Positions 25,278-33,951 of a stretch of 64,000 nucleotides of DNA are shown here, piece by piece (positions within the stretch are counted from its first letter, which is position 1; each line of letters begins with the position of its first letter). Below the pieces are notes generated by a model that did no database searches, was not told the origin of the DNA, and saw only the letters and a program-made list of their open reading frames with translations. The DNA comes from an uncultured Pseudomonadota bacterium (GTDB lineage Bacteria; Pseudomonadota; Gammaproteobacteria; Steroidobacterales; Steroidobacteraceae): assembly GCA_903884235.1 (NCBI GenBank), contig CAISEB010000044.1, positions 29,218 through 93,217 on the forward strand, written 5' to 3'. A program made the position numbers and the translations under genes.

Positions 25278-26072
25278 GTGCATAGCGCCCGCCTCGTCGG
25301 CCGCGCGCGCGCGCGGCTCGCGGCACTGACGTTCGGCGCTATGGGACTTGCCTGCACGGGGTCGCTCGCCGTCGCGGCACCGGAGGAGATCCAGGTCTAT
25401 CTCGATGACGCGACGGCGCCGGGCAAGTTCGGCCTCGACGTTCACAACAACTACGCGCTGTCCGGCACCCCCGATGCCGACTATCCGGGCGGGCGGCCCG
25501 CGGACCACGTCTACCGGCTCACTCCCGAGTTCTACTACGGCATCGCGCCGGGGCTCGAGCTCGGCGCCTACGTGCTCACCGCCCGCGACGCCGGCGGCGG
25601 GTTCCACGTCGACGGCGCCAAGATGCGACTGAAGTACATCGCACCGCACGACGAGAAGCAGGGCGCGTTCTGGGGCGTGAACCTCGAGGTCGGCCGCAGC
25701 AGCCTCGCGGTCGCCGAGCAGCCCTGGAACTACGAACTCAAGGGCATCTGGGGACTGCGCCGCGGCCCTTGGCTGGTGGCGGGCAACCTCGACATCGATG
25801 CCTCGCTGTCGCCCCACGGCGGTCCGGCGGAGCTTGGCGTCGACATCAAGGTGGCACGCGACGTCGGTCACGACACGCAGCTCGGCCTCGAGAGCTACAG
25901 CGAAGTGGGACCGCTGCGCTCGCTGGGGTCCGTCGGCGATCGCAGCAACCACGTGTACGCGGTCCTCGACCGGGACTTCGGCTCGTTCGATCTCGAGGTC
26001 GGTATCGGCCGCGGCCTGACGAGCGCCTCGGATCCCTGGGTCCTGAAGGCGATCATCGGCCTGCACTTCTAG
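25278..26072 (+). CDS. Putative outer-membrane beta-barrel protein of unknown function
   Basis: A 264-residue exported protein. A GTG start at 25278 gives a proper signal peptide (Arg-rich n-region, hydrophobic ALTFGAMGLACTGSLAVA, cut near AAP). An internal ATG at 25341 would leave a very short signal. The mature part is rich in alternating strands with aromatic residues (YRLTPEFYYGIAPGLELGAY, WGVNLEVGRSS, LGLESYSEVG) and ends AIIGLHF with a terminal Phe, typical of outer-membrane barrels. No transported substrate can be named. It is convergent with the flavodoxin gene, only 8 bp apart. A TATACT at 25129-25134 upstream could be a -10 element. Confidence 0.68.
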   Translation: MHSARLVGRARARLAALTFGAMGLACTGSLAVAAPEEIQVYLDDATAPGKFGLDVHNNYALSGTPDADYPGGRPADHVYRLTPEFYYGIAPGLELGAYVLTARDAGGGFHVDGAKMRLKYIAPHDEKQGAFWGVNLEVGRSSLAVAEQPWNYELKGIWGLRRGPWLVAGNLDIDASLSPHGGPAELGVDIKVARDVGHDTQLGLESYSEVGPLRSLGSVGDRSNHVYAVLDRDFGSFDLEVGIGRGLTSASDPWVLKAIIGLHF

Positions 26073-26080
26073 GCGAAATC

Positions 26081-26635
26081 TCAGCCCTTCAACAGCGCCA
26101 GCGCCTCGCGCACGCGCTCGCCGAACCTGGCCGCGGTCGCGAGGTCGCCGGCGACCATCTCGTCCGGCGATGCGTCCGAAGGCGTCGTCGTCATCAGGCC
26201 GGACGACGAGGCGACGTAGTTGATGTCATCGCGAGTCGAGCTCTTCGCGTTGCTCGGCATCAATCCCGTGCCCGCCCACAGCATGCTGTGCTGCTGGCTC
26301 AGCGTGAACAGGTAGTGCAGCGTCGAGAGCTTGTCGCCGTTCATCGAAGCCGAGTTCGTGAAGCCGGCGGCGAGCTTGTTCCGCCAGGCCTGCGTGTACC
26401 ACGGCTTGCTCGAGGCATCCGCGAACTTCTTGAACTGCCACGACGGGCCGCCCATGTAGGTCGGCGTCCCGAACACGATCGCCTTCGCGGCCGCGAGCGC
26501 CTCCCAGCCGCCGGCGGGCAGATCACCGTCGGCATCGATCGGCAGCAGCTGGGCGCCGCTCGTCGCGGCGATCGCCTCGGCGATCTTGCGCGTGTGGCCA
26601 TAGCCGCTGTGGAAAACGATGACGATGTCGCTCAT
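26081..26635 (-). CDS. Flavodoxin-family/NAD(P)H:quinone oxidoreductase-like protein
   Basis: A 184-residue flavoprotein. The N-terminal FMN phosphate loop is HSGYGHTRKIAEAI (residues 9-22), and the second FMN contact is GTPTYMGGPSWQFKKF. ASSSGLMTTTPSDASPDEM resembles the WrbA/flavodoxin-like fold end. It likely reduces quinones by two electrons with NAD(P)H and FMN, limiting semiquinone formation. The protein is slightly shorter than WrbA and lacks its full GGQ loop, so WrbA identity is not claimed. Confidence 0.82.
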   Translation of the reverse strand: MSDIVIVFHSGYGHTRKIAEAIAATSGAQLLPIDADGDLPAGGWEALAAAKAIVFGTPTYMGGPSWQFKKFADASSKPWYTQAWRNKLAAGFTNSASMNGDKLSTLHYLFTLSQQHSMLWAGTGLMPSNAKSSTRDDINYVASSSGLMTTTPSDASPDEMVAGDLATAARFGERVREALALLKG

Positions 26636-26791
26636 GGTGCTGTCCTTCGGTGGCCGATGCGCGGCGCCTGCGCCCCGGAGCGGGCGCGGCGACTCAATGG
26701 GTGGCGATCCTGCACGACCCGGTCCCGCCTGCACAGCCTACGCCGCGGGAACGTGGCGTTTCCGCGCGGCGAACGATGGCCCCGTCGTCCG

Positions 26792-28069
26792 TCAGGCAGC
26801 GGCGAGCGCCGCGACCACGCCGAGCACGCGGTCGATGTCCGCCGGCGCGACGTAGATATGCGCCGACAGGCGGACGCCCTTGTCATCGCCCTGCGCGCGC
26901 ACCCGGATCCGCTGCTTCCAGAGGGCGTTCTGCAGGTCCCGGGCGCCGACGCCGTCGACCCTGAAGGTCGTGATGGAGGACGCGAGGCGCCGGTCGCCGG
27001 GCGAGGCGAGCACCACGCGCGGAATCCGCTCGAGCCCGTCGCGCAGGCGCGCCGCGAGCGCCATGTTCCAGCGCTCGATGCGCTCCATCGTATGGCGCTC
27101 GCCGAGCGCAAGCGCCGCCAGCAGCCCGTCGATGAGAGCCGTGCTGCCGGTGCCGTACTGCATGAAGCGGAACGCGCCGACTTCGGTGTGGTCCCACTGG
27201 TAGCTGGCAAGCGTCGTCCACAGGTGCTCCTGCAGCGGCGCACGCACGTACAGCAGGCCCGTGCCCTTCGGCGCGAGCAGCCACTTGTGAGGACTCGCAA
27301 CATAGGCATCGCAGCCGAGCGCGTGCAGGTCGACCGGCATCTGCCCCACCGCCTGGGCGCCGTCGATCAGCGACAGCGCGCCGCGTTCCCGTGCGAGGGC
27401 GATGAGTTCGGCCACGGGCATGCGGATGCCGAGCTGCGAGGTGACGTGACTGACCATGATCGCGCGCAGGCGCGGGCCGGCGGCGGACCTGAACATCTCG
27501 ACGATCGCCGCGGGGCCGCCGGGGGCGGCCTTGGACAGCGGCAGCTCCTTGAGCACGATGCCGCGCCGTTTCGCCTGCAGGCGGAAGATCGAGACGGCCC
27601 CGCCATGCTCCTGGTCGGTCGTCAGCACCTCGTCCCCGGCCTGCCAGTCGAGGCCGTTGCCGAGCATGTTCATGCCCATCGTCGCGTTCTGGGTGATCGC
27701 GAGTTCGGCGGCATCGGCGCCGAGGAAGCGCGCGGCGGCGGTGCGCGCCGCCAGCAGCGGCTGGTATCCGGTGAGTGGCTCGCCATCCGGCTGGAAATAC
27801 GGCCAGTCGGGTAGCGTCGCTTCGGTGCCGCGCAGGCCACGCACCATCGCATCCATGACCTCGTTGGGCACGGCGCCGAGCGTGCCGGTGTTGCAGTACG
27901 TGACCTCGCGCGGGAAGGCCAGATCGCGCCGGAGGCGCTCGAAGAGTTCGGCGTCGCTTGCGCCGCCGGCGGCGGCGGCCGGCGCTGCGGCGGCAGGACC
28001 CTCGACGAACGTCCCGGCGAGGACTGGCAGCGCGGCGAGCGCACCGAGGAACTGTCTCCGGCTCTCCAT
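26792..28069 (-). CDS. Tat-exported class V aminotransferase-fold PLP enzyme (copy 1)
   Basis: A 425-residue PLP protein of the class V (cysteine desulfurase/isopenicillin-N epimerase) family. The N-terminus has a twin-arginine motif (SRRQFLG, residues 3-9) and a hydrophobic segment, so the folded holoenzyme should be exported by Tat. Family motifs include TYCNTGTLGAVPNEVMD, ITQNATMGMN, SLIDGAQAVGQMPVDL and the Schiff-base Lys in ASPHKWLLAPKG. The reaction is unknown. A second exported member lies at 36210-37469. It is divergent from ohr, with a 291-bp gap that shows no clear motif. Confidence 0.85.
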   Translation of the reverse strand: MESRRQFLGALAALPVLAGTFVEGPAAAAPAAAAGGASDAELFERLRRDLAFPREVTYCNTGTLGAVPNEVMDAMVRGLRGTEATLPDWPYFQPDGEPLTGYQPLLAARTAAARFLGADAAELAITQNATMGMNMLGNGLDWQAGDEVLTTDQEHGGAVSIFRLQAKRRGIVLKELPLSKAAPGGPAAIVEMFRSAAGPRLRAIMVSHVTSQLGIRMPVAELIALARERGALSLIDGAQAVGQMPVDLHALGCDAYVASPHKWLLAPKGTGLLYVRAPLQEHLWTTLASYQWDHTEVGAFRFMQYGTGSTALIDGLLAALALGERHTMERIERWNMALAARLRDGLERIPRVVLASPGDRRLASSITTFRVDGVGARDLQNALWKQRIRVRAQGDDKGVRLSAHIYVAPADIDRVLGVVAALAAA

Positions 28070-28360
28070 CGCAGCATCCTCCGGGTCGTTCGGGATTTCG
28101 GCGCCCGCCGCGCGGGCGCGTACCGATCTTGCCAACATTCCCGGCCGCCGCCTATCGCCACGGGGGAGTTGGGTATAGGGCGGACCGCCGCCGGACGGTC
28201 GGCTTCCGCTGCGTCGCCGGTGTGCTCTAGCCGGCGAGGTCCTGGACCATAGGCCGCGCCGATCGCGCCGATCCGATCTTTCCATCGTGGGCAGGGGACA
28301 TGCTCGCTAAAGTGGCTCCATTGCCGGCACAGACCGTGGCGGAACCCACAGGAGCATCGC

Positions 28361-28789
28361 ATGACGACCCCCCTCGACAAGGTGATCTACACGGCCCACG
28401 CACACGTCACCGGCGGGCGCGACGGCGAGGCACGGAGCGACGACGGACTGCTCGCGGTCAAGCTCGCGGCGCCGACGTCGCTCGGCGGCCCGGGCACCGG
28501 CACGAACCCGGAGCAGCTGTTCGCAGCCGGCTACGCGGCCTGCTTTCTCAGCGCACTGAAGTTCGTCGCGGGGCAGGACAAGGTGGCGGTCCCCGCGGCA
28601 GCCGCGATCGAGGCGACGGTCGACCTCGGCCCGACCGTGCACGGATTCGGGATCGCGGTGCGGCTCGCCGTGTCACTGCCCGGCCTCGATCGGCAGGTCG
28701 CAGGCGATCTCGTCGCGAAGGCCCATGCGGTGTGCCCGTACTCGAACGCGACGCGCGGCAACATCGCGGTGGACCTCGCGCTGCTCTGA
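28361..28789 (+). CDS. ohr: Organic hydroperoxide resistance protein Ohr
   Basis: A 142-residue OsmC/Ohr-family thiol peroxidase that reduces lipid and organic hydroperoxides using lipoylated proteins as donors. The two catalytic Cys are at 61 (AACFLSAL) and 125 (HAVCPYSNATRGN), the positions known for Ohr, and the Arg and Glu of the active site fit (ARSDDG, NPEQLFAAGYAACF). RBS AGGAG lies at 28350-28354. No OhrR regulator gene is adjacent. Confidence 0.95.
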   Translation: MTTPLDKVIYTAHAHVTGGRDGEARSDDGLLAVKLAAPTSLGGPGTGTNPEQLFAAGYAACFLSALKFVAGQDKVAVPAAAAIEATVDLGPTVHGFGIAVRLAVSLPGLDRQVAGDLVAKAHAVCPYSNATRGNIAVDLALL

Positions 28790-28865
28790 ACGCCGGGCGG
28801 GCCGGGCGCTGGCGCACGGCCCGCCATGCCGATATCGTCGGGCGGTTGCCTCCGAGGAACCGCCC

Positions 28866-30095
28866 ATGACCCGACCCGCCACCCTCGCGCTCTGCGCCGG
28901 CCTCGCCCTCGCCGCGCTGGCGCGTGCCGACACCGCCGCCACGGCGGCTGCGGCTGCGCCCGCAGAGCCGATCGCATCGGTGCGGCAGGTCTACGACGGC
29001 GCGCTGACGCCGGACCTTGCGGTCTCGACGTTCAGGCACATCGACCGGCTGTTCCCGTCGAGCCGGATCGAGCCATCCCGCCATCCGCGACCACTGCCGC
29101 CGGCCACGCGGCCGCTCGGTGACCTGCGCTTTCGCTCCAAGGGGCGCGCCTGGGACCTGTACGACTACCTCGCGGTCAACCGCGTCGCGGGGCTCCTCGT
29201 GCTCAAGGACGGCGCCGTCGCGCGCGAGCTCTACCAGTACGGCAACACGCCCGACACGCACTGGATGTCGATGTCGATCGCCAAGTCGATCACCTCGACG
29301 CTGATCGGCGTCGCGCTCCGGGAGGGTCGCATCGGCAGCCTCGATGATCGCGTGACGCGCTACGTGGCGGCGCTCAAGGGCAGCGCCTACGACGACGTCT
29401 CGATCCGCCAGCTGCTGACGATGACCTCGGGCGTGCGCTGGAACGAGACCTACACCGACCCCTCGTCCGATCGCCGCCACCTGCTCGAGGCCCAGATCGC
29501 GCAGCGGCCCGGCGCCGCGCTCGCGCTGATGGCCTCGCTGCCGCGCGCGACGCCGGCGGGCTCCGCGCTCAACTACAGCACCGGCGACACGATCGTCGCC
29601 GGGCAGCTGGTGCACGACGCCACCGGCATGGCGTTGTCGAAGTTCCTCTCCGAGCGGATCTGGAAGCCGTACGGCATGGAGTCCGAGGCCACCTGGTGGC
29701 TGACGGCGCCGGGCGGCTCCGAGGTTGCCGGCAGCGGCTTCAGCGCGACACTGCGCGACTACGGCCGGTTCGGCCAGTACATCGTCGAGCACGGCGTGAT
29801 CGGCGGGCGCGACACGCTGCCGGATGGCTGGGTGCGCGACGCCGGCTCGCCGACGACGCTGACCGGCGGCGGGCGGATAGACTATGGCTACTTCTGGTGG
29901 CCGACGACCGCGACGGCCGACTCGCCCGACCCCGGCCACGCGTTCCAGGCGGTCGGCATCTTCGGCCAGTTCATCTACGTGAATCCGGACGAACGGGTCG
30001 TCATCGTCGTCTGGAGTGCGCAGTCCAAGCCGGAGGGCATGGACATCGTCGACGACCAGGATTTCTTCGCGGCTGTCGTCCGCGCCCTGCACTGA
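28866..30095 (+). CDS. Exported beta-lactamase-fold serine hydrolase
   Basis: A 409-residue protein of the class C beta-lactamase/esterase family, with a signal peptide (residues 1-21, ending LARA). The catalytic S-x-x-K is SIAK with Ser137 and Lys140, and the Tyr motif is LNYSTGD. The third motif is the His-containing PGHAFQAVGIFGQFIY region near the C-terminus. Such proteins act as esterases, D-amino-peptidases or amide hydrolases in the periplasm; a true beta-lactamase role is unlikely. It is 16 bp upstream of the M28 peptidase and likely co-transcribed. Confidence 0.83.
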   Translation: MTRPATLALCAGLALAALARADTAATAAAAAPAEPIASVRQVYDGALTPDLAVSTFRHIDRLFPSSRIEPSRHPRPLPPATRPLGDLRFRSKGRAWDLYDYLAVNRVAGLLVLKDGAVARELYQYGNTPDTHWMSMSIAKSITSTLIGVALREGRIGSLDDRVTRYVAALKGSAYDDVSIRQLLTMTSGVRWNETYTDPSSDRRHLLEAQIAQRPGAALALMASLPRATPAGSALNYSTGDTIVAGQLVHDATGMALSKFLSERIWKPYGMESEATWWLTAPGGSEVAGSGFSATLRDYGRFGQYIVEHGVIGGRDTLPDGWVRDAGSPTTLTGGGRIDYGYFWWPTTATADSPDPGHAFQAVGIFGQFIYVNPDERVVIVVWSAQSKPEGMDIVDDQDFFAAVVRALH

Positions 30096-30111
30096 ACCGC
30101 CGGAGCACGCC

Positions 30112-32286
30112 ATGACCCGCCGCACCATGCCCGCCCGCCTCCTCCTCGCCTGCAGCCTGGTCACCGGCGCCGCCGCGGCCGAGGATCCGGGGTCCGCGCC
30201 GATCAGCGGCTTCACGCCCGCGCATGCCGCGGCCGAGCATCGGCTCGAATCCGCGTTCCAGGGCCTGCCGGACCCGGCGCAGGCGCGCGAGTGGCACCGG
30301 CAGTTCACGACCGAACCCCATCCCGCTGCATCGAAGGAGAACACACGCCTCGCCGACGTCGTGGCATCGGCCTGGCGCGCGCAAGGCTGGGAGGACGTGA
30401 CGCTGCGCCACTACGAGGTGCTGCACTCGAGCCCGCGCCACGTCGCGCTCGAGATGGTGGCACCGACGAAGTTCCGCGCGGGCCTGCGTGAGGACGCGGT
30501 GCCCGGCGATCCGGCGAGCGCGAACCCGGCCGTGTCGGGCGCGTACTTCGGCTACTCCGCGTCTGGCGACGTCACCGGCGAACTCGTCTACGCCCACAGC
30601 GGCAACCCCGACGACTATGCCCTGCTGAGGCAGCACGGCATCAGCGTACGCGGCAAGATCGTGATCGTGCGGTACTCGAACCCGTACAGCTACCGGGGGT
30701 TCAAGGCCCTGACCGCGGAACGCGAGGGCGCGAAGGCCCTGCTGATCTACTCGGATCCCGCCGAGGATGGCGCCCCGCGTGGCAAGACGTTCCCGGACGG
30801 CCCGTGGGGACCGGACAGCCACATCCAGCGCGGCGCGATCACCTACGACTTCATCGTCCCGGGCGATCCGACGACGCCGGGCTGGGCGTCGGTTCCCGGC
30901 GCGCGGCACATCGCGCGCGACAAGGCCCGCTCGCTGCCGAAGATCATCGCACTGCCGCTGTCGGCGCGCGACGCACGGCCGCTGCTGCAAGCGATGACCG
31001 GCGAACCGGTCGGTCCCGCATGGCAGGGCGCCCTGCCGATCACCTACCGCTACAACGGCGCGGTGCGAGTGCACGTCCACGCCGACATGGACACGAGCCT
31101 GCAGACCTACACGGTCGTGGAGGGACGCATCCGCGGCGCGGAGCGGCCCGATGAATGGATCCTGGTCGGCAACCATCGCGACGCCTGGGCGTACGGCGGC
31201 GTCGACCCCGTCAGCGGCACCGCGTCGATGCTGGAACTGACGCGAAGCCTCGGCGAACTCAAGCGGCAGGGCATCCGGCCGCGCCGCACGATCGTCGCCT
31301 GCAGCTGGGACGGCGAGGAGTACGCGCTCACCGGCTCCACCGAGTGGGGCGAGCAGTTCGCGAAGGAGCTCGGCGAGAAGCTCGTCGCCTACCTCAACGT
31401 CGATGAATCCGTGGCCGGCGCCGCGACGACGGCCGGTCCCGACGGGCTCAGCTTCGCGCCCTCCGCCGTCGCCTCGCTCGGACCCATGCTGCTGGAGGCG
31501 GCGCGGGATGTCCCGGCGCCGTCCGGCCGGCCGCTGCTCGACGCCTGGCGCGCGACCTGGGCGCGCGATCACGGCGCGGCACCGGCCTCGGACCGCGATC
31601 TCGTCGACACCCGCATCGGCAGCGGCTCGGACCACACCGTCTTCCTGAACCACCTCGGCCGGCCCGTCATCAACCTCGGGTTCACCGGCGACTACGGCGT
31701 CTATCACTCCGCCTACGACGACCACTACTGGATGGAGCACGTCGGCGATCCGGAGTTCACCTACCACACGGCGCTGACGCGCATCTGGGGGGTCACGGCG
31801 CTGCGCCTCGCCAACGCCGATGTCGTGCCGTTCGATTTCGATGCGAACGCGCGCGCACTGCAGGACTTCCTCGCGGAGCTCGAGGCGCGGGTCCCGGCCA
31901 ACGCCTCGGTGCCCTCGTTCGCGGCGCTGCACGCGGGGCTCGCCTCGCTGCGCGAGGCAGGCCGCGCGCTCGGCGAGCGCACGGCTGCGGACCTCGCGGC
32001 CGGCGCGGCGACACCCGCGCAGCTGCAGTACCTCAACGACCGCCTGCGCGGCGCCGAGGCGAACTGGCTCGACCCCGCGGGCATCCCGGGCCGGCCCTGG
32101 TTCCGGCACCTGCTCTATGCCGCGCGCTACACCTATGCGCACCTCGAGTACCCGGGCCTCACCGAAGCCGTCGAGCGCGGCGACCGCGACGGCGCCCGCA
32201 CCCAGGTCGCGGTCCTCGAGGGGGCGATCGCGCGCAATGCGGACTACCTGCGCGCCACGCTCGAGGGTTGGCAGCAGCGCCGCTGA
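30112..32286 (+). CDS. Exported M28 peptidase, glutamate carboxypeptidase II-like
   Basis: A 724-residue protein with a signal peptide (to about residue 23), a protease-associated domain (ISVRGKIVIVRYSNPYSYRG, EGAKALLIYSDPAEDG), the M28 zinc catalytic domain and a C-terminal helical dimerisation domain, as in human PSMA and the transferrin receptor. Zinc ligands are in GNHRDAWAYGGVDPVSGTAS, WDGEEYALTGSTEW and FLNHLGRPVINLGFTG. It should trim acidic or other peptides in the periplasm. The neighbouring serine hydrolase and M20 protein suggest a peptide scavenging cluster. Confidence 0.92.
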   Translation: MTRRTMPARLLLACSLVTGAAAAEDPGSAPISGFTPAHAAAEHRLESAFQGLPDPAQAREWHRQFTTEPHPAASKENTRLADVVASAWRAQGWEDVTLRHYEVLHSSPRHVALEMVAPTKFRAGLREDAVPGDPASANPAVSGAYFGYSASGDVTGELVYAHSGNPDDYALLRQHGISVRGKIVIVRYSNPYSYRGFKALTAEREGAKALLIYSDPAEDGAPRGKTFPDGPWGPDSHIQRGAITYDFIVPGDPTTPGWASVPGARHIARDKARSLPKIIALPLSARDARPLLQAMTGEPVGPAWQGALPITYRYNGAVRVHVHADMDTSLQTYTVVEGRIRGAERPDEWILVGNHRDAWAYGGVDPVSGTASMLELTRSLGELKRQGIRPRRTIVACSWDGEEYALTGSTEWGEQFAKELGEKLVAYLNVDESVAGAATTAGPDGLSFAPSAVASLGPMLLEAARDVPAPSGRPLLDAWRATWARDHGAAPASDRDLVDTRIGSGSDHTVFLNHLGRPVINLGFTGDYGVYHSAYDDHYWMEHVGDPEFTYHTALTRIWGVTALRLANADVVPFDFDANARALQDFLAELEARVPANASVPSFAALHAGLASLREAGRALGERTAADLAAGAATPAQLQYLNDRLRGAEANWLDPAGIPGRPWFRHLLYAARYTYAHLEYPGLTEAVERGDRDGARTQVAVLEGAIARNADYLRATLEGWQQRR

Positions 32287-32314
32287 GGCCTGCCGTCCGC
32301 ATGAGGAACACGAG

Positions 32315-33382
32315 GTGCTGACCTTCCGGCAACTCTTCGATCCGACCTCCTCCACCTACACCTACCTGCTCGGTCACGGCGGCGAGGCCGTGCTGATCGA
32401 TCCCGTGTTCGAGCACGTCCGGCGCGACAGCGCGCTCGTGCGCGAGCTCGGGCTCCGGCTCGTCGCGACGCTCGACACCCACGTGCATGCCGACCACGTC
32501 ACCGGAGCCTGGCTGCTACGCGAACGGTGCGGCAGCGCGATCACGCTCGCCGCGAGCGCCGGCGCCCATGGCGCCGACCGCCTGCTGCAGCACGGCGATC
32601 GCATCCCGTTCGGGTCCCGCCACCTCGACGTGCGCGCGACCCCCGGCCACACCAGCGGCTGCCTCACCTACGTGCTCGACGATCGCAGCGCGGCGTTCAC
32701 AGGCGATGCGCTGCTCATCCGCGGCTGCGGCCGGGCCGACTTCCAGCAGGGCAACGCGGCGACGCTCTATCGCTCGATCCGCGCGCAGATCCTGACGCTC
32801 CCGCCGTCCTGCCTGCTGTATCCGGGCCACGACTACCGCGGCCTCACGGTCACGAGCGTCGAGGAGGAGCTGCGCTACAACACGCGCCTCGGCGGCGATC
32901 TCAACGAGTCGGACTTCGTCGGCTACATGCAGAACCTCGGCCTGCCGCACCCCAAGCTGATGGACATCGCGGTGCCCGCGAACCTCGCCTGTGGCCGGCC
33001 GGCCGGCGGCGGCGAGCTGCCGGACGAGCCGACCTGGGCCCCGCTCGCGTTCACGTTCGGTGGCGTCTGGGAGATCGAGCCGACCACGCTTGCCGAACGC
33101 CTCGGCGAGGTGCAGGTACTCGATGTGCGCGAGCCGGCGGAGTTCGTCGATGCGCTCGGCCACATTCCCGGCGCGCGCTTGGTGCCGCTGTCGACGCTCG
33201 CGGCGACGCTGCCGTCCCTCGACCGCACGCGGCCGATCGTCACGGTGTGCCGCGCGGGCGGGCGCTCGGCGCAGGCGAGCCTTGTGCTGGTCCGCGGCGG
33301 CGTGCCACGGGTCGCGAACCTCGCCGGCGGCATGCTGCGCTGGCGCGCCGAGGGACTCGCCGTCGAGGGGGTTCATCTCTGA
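32315..33382 (+). CDS. MBL-fold persulfide dioxygenase-like protein with C-terminal rhodanese domain
   Basis: A 355-residue fusion. The first ~240 residues are a metallo-beta-lactamase fold of the ETHE1/glyoxalase II type: iron-binding THVHADHVTGA, ATPGHTSGCLTYV, AFTGDALLIRGCGRADFQQG and YPGHDYRG. The last ~100 residues are a rhodanese domain with active loop CRAGGRS. Proteins of this build oxidise glutathione persulfide to sulfite and transfer sulfane sulfur, detoxifying sulfide. The GTG at 32315 is used because a nearby ATG is out of frame. The next gene starts 8 bp later. Confidence 0.88.
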   Translation: MLTFRQLFDPTSSTYTYLLGHGGEAVLIDPVFEHVRRDSALVRELGLRLVATLDTHVHADHVTGAWLLRERCGSAITLAASAGAHGADRLLQHGDRIPFGSRHLDVRATPGHTSGCLTYVLDDRSAAFTGDALLIRGCGRADFQQGNAATLYRSIRAQILTLPPSCLLYPGHDYRGLTVTSVEEELRYNTRLGGDLNESDFVGYMQNLGLPHPKLMDIAVPANLACGRPAGGGELPDEPTWAPLAFTFGGVWEIEPTTLAERLGEVQVLDVREPAEFVDALGHIPGARLVPLSTLAATLPSLDRTRPIVTVCRAGGRSAQASLVLVRGGVPRVANLAGGMLRWRAEGLAVEGVHL

Positions 33383-33390
33383 ACGCGCCG

Positions 33391-33897
33391 GTGCCCCCGC
33401 CGACCGACCTGCGGATTCGTGCGGCCCGATTCCCGCAGGACGCGGCCACCGTGCGCGCGCTGTTCGGCGAGTACGCCGCGGGCCTCGACATCGACCTGTC
33501 GTTCCAGGGGTTCGCGGCCGAGCTCGACTCGCTGCCGGGCGCCTACGCGCCGCCGCGCGGCGCGATCCTGATCGCCGACTCGGGCGGCCGGCCGTGCGGG
33601 TGCGTCGCCGTGCGCCCGCTGGAGGGGCACGCATGCGAGATGAAGCGCCTGTACGTGCAGGCGCAGGCGCGTGGCCGGGGCATCGGCGACAGGCTCGTCG
33701 GCCGGATCTGCGCGCTCGCCCGGGAACAGGGTTATGCCGTGATGCGGCTCGACACGCTGGCGTCGATGACTGCGGCGCTGCAGCTGTACACCCGGGCCGG
33801 CTTCCGGCCGATCCCGGCCTACCTCTACAATCCGATCCCGGACGCCCGCTACCTGGCGCTCGACCTCCGTGAAGGCGCGCAGACCGGGCATGATTGA
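33391..33897 (+). CDS. GNAT N-acetyltransferase
   Basis: A 168-residue GNAT protein. The acetyl-CoA motif is LYVQAQARGRGIGDRLVGRI, and the later TAALQLYTRAGFRPIPAYLY closes the fold. The N-terminal RFPQDAATVRALFGEYAAGL resembles acetyltransferases of amino-group substrates. A GTG start at 33391, nine bases after the preceding stop, is the best fit because upstream residues lie inside the MBL gene. The substrate is unknown. Confidence 0.8.
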   Translation: MPPPTDLRIRAARFPQDAATVRALFGEYAAGLDIDLSFQGFAAELDSLPGAYAPPRGAILIADSGGRPCGCVAVRPLEGHACEMKRLYVQAQARGRGIGDRLVGRICALAREQGYAVMRLDTLASMTAALQLYTRAGFRPIPAYLYNPIPDARYLALDLREGAQTGHD

Positions 33898-33951
33898 CGG
33901 TACGCTAGGCTCTGGCGCCATCCGATCCTCCCCGCAACCAGGAGCTGGCTC

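Noticed and set aside
28070..28360. Possible OhrR-type operator between the PLP enzyme and ohr
   Set aside because: I could not find a convincing palindrome or paired promoter elements, and no ohrR gene is near.
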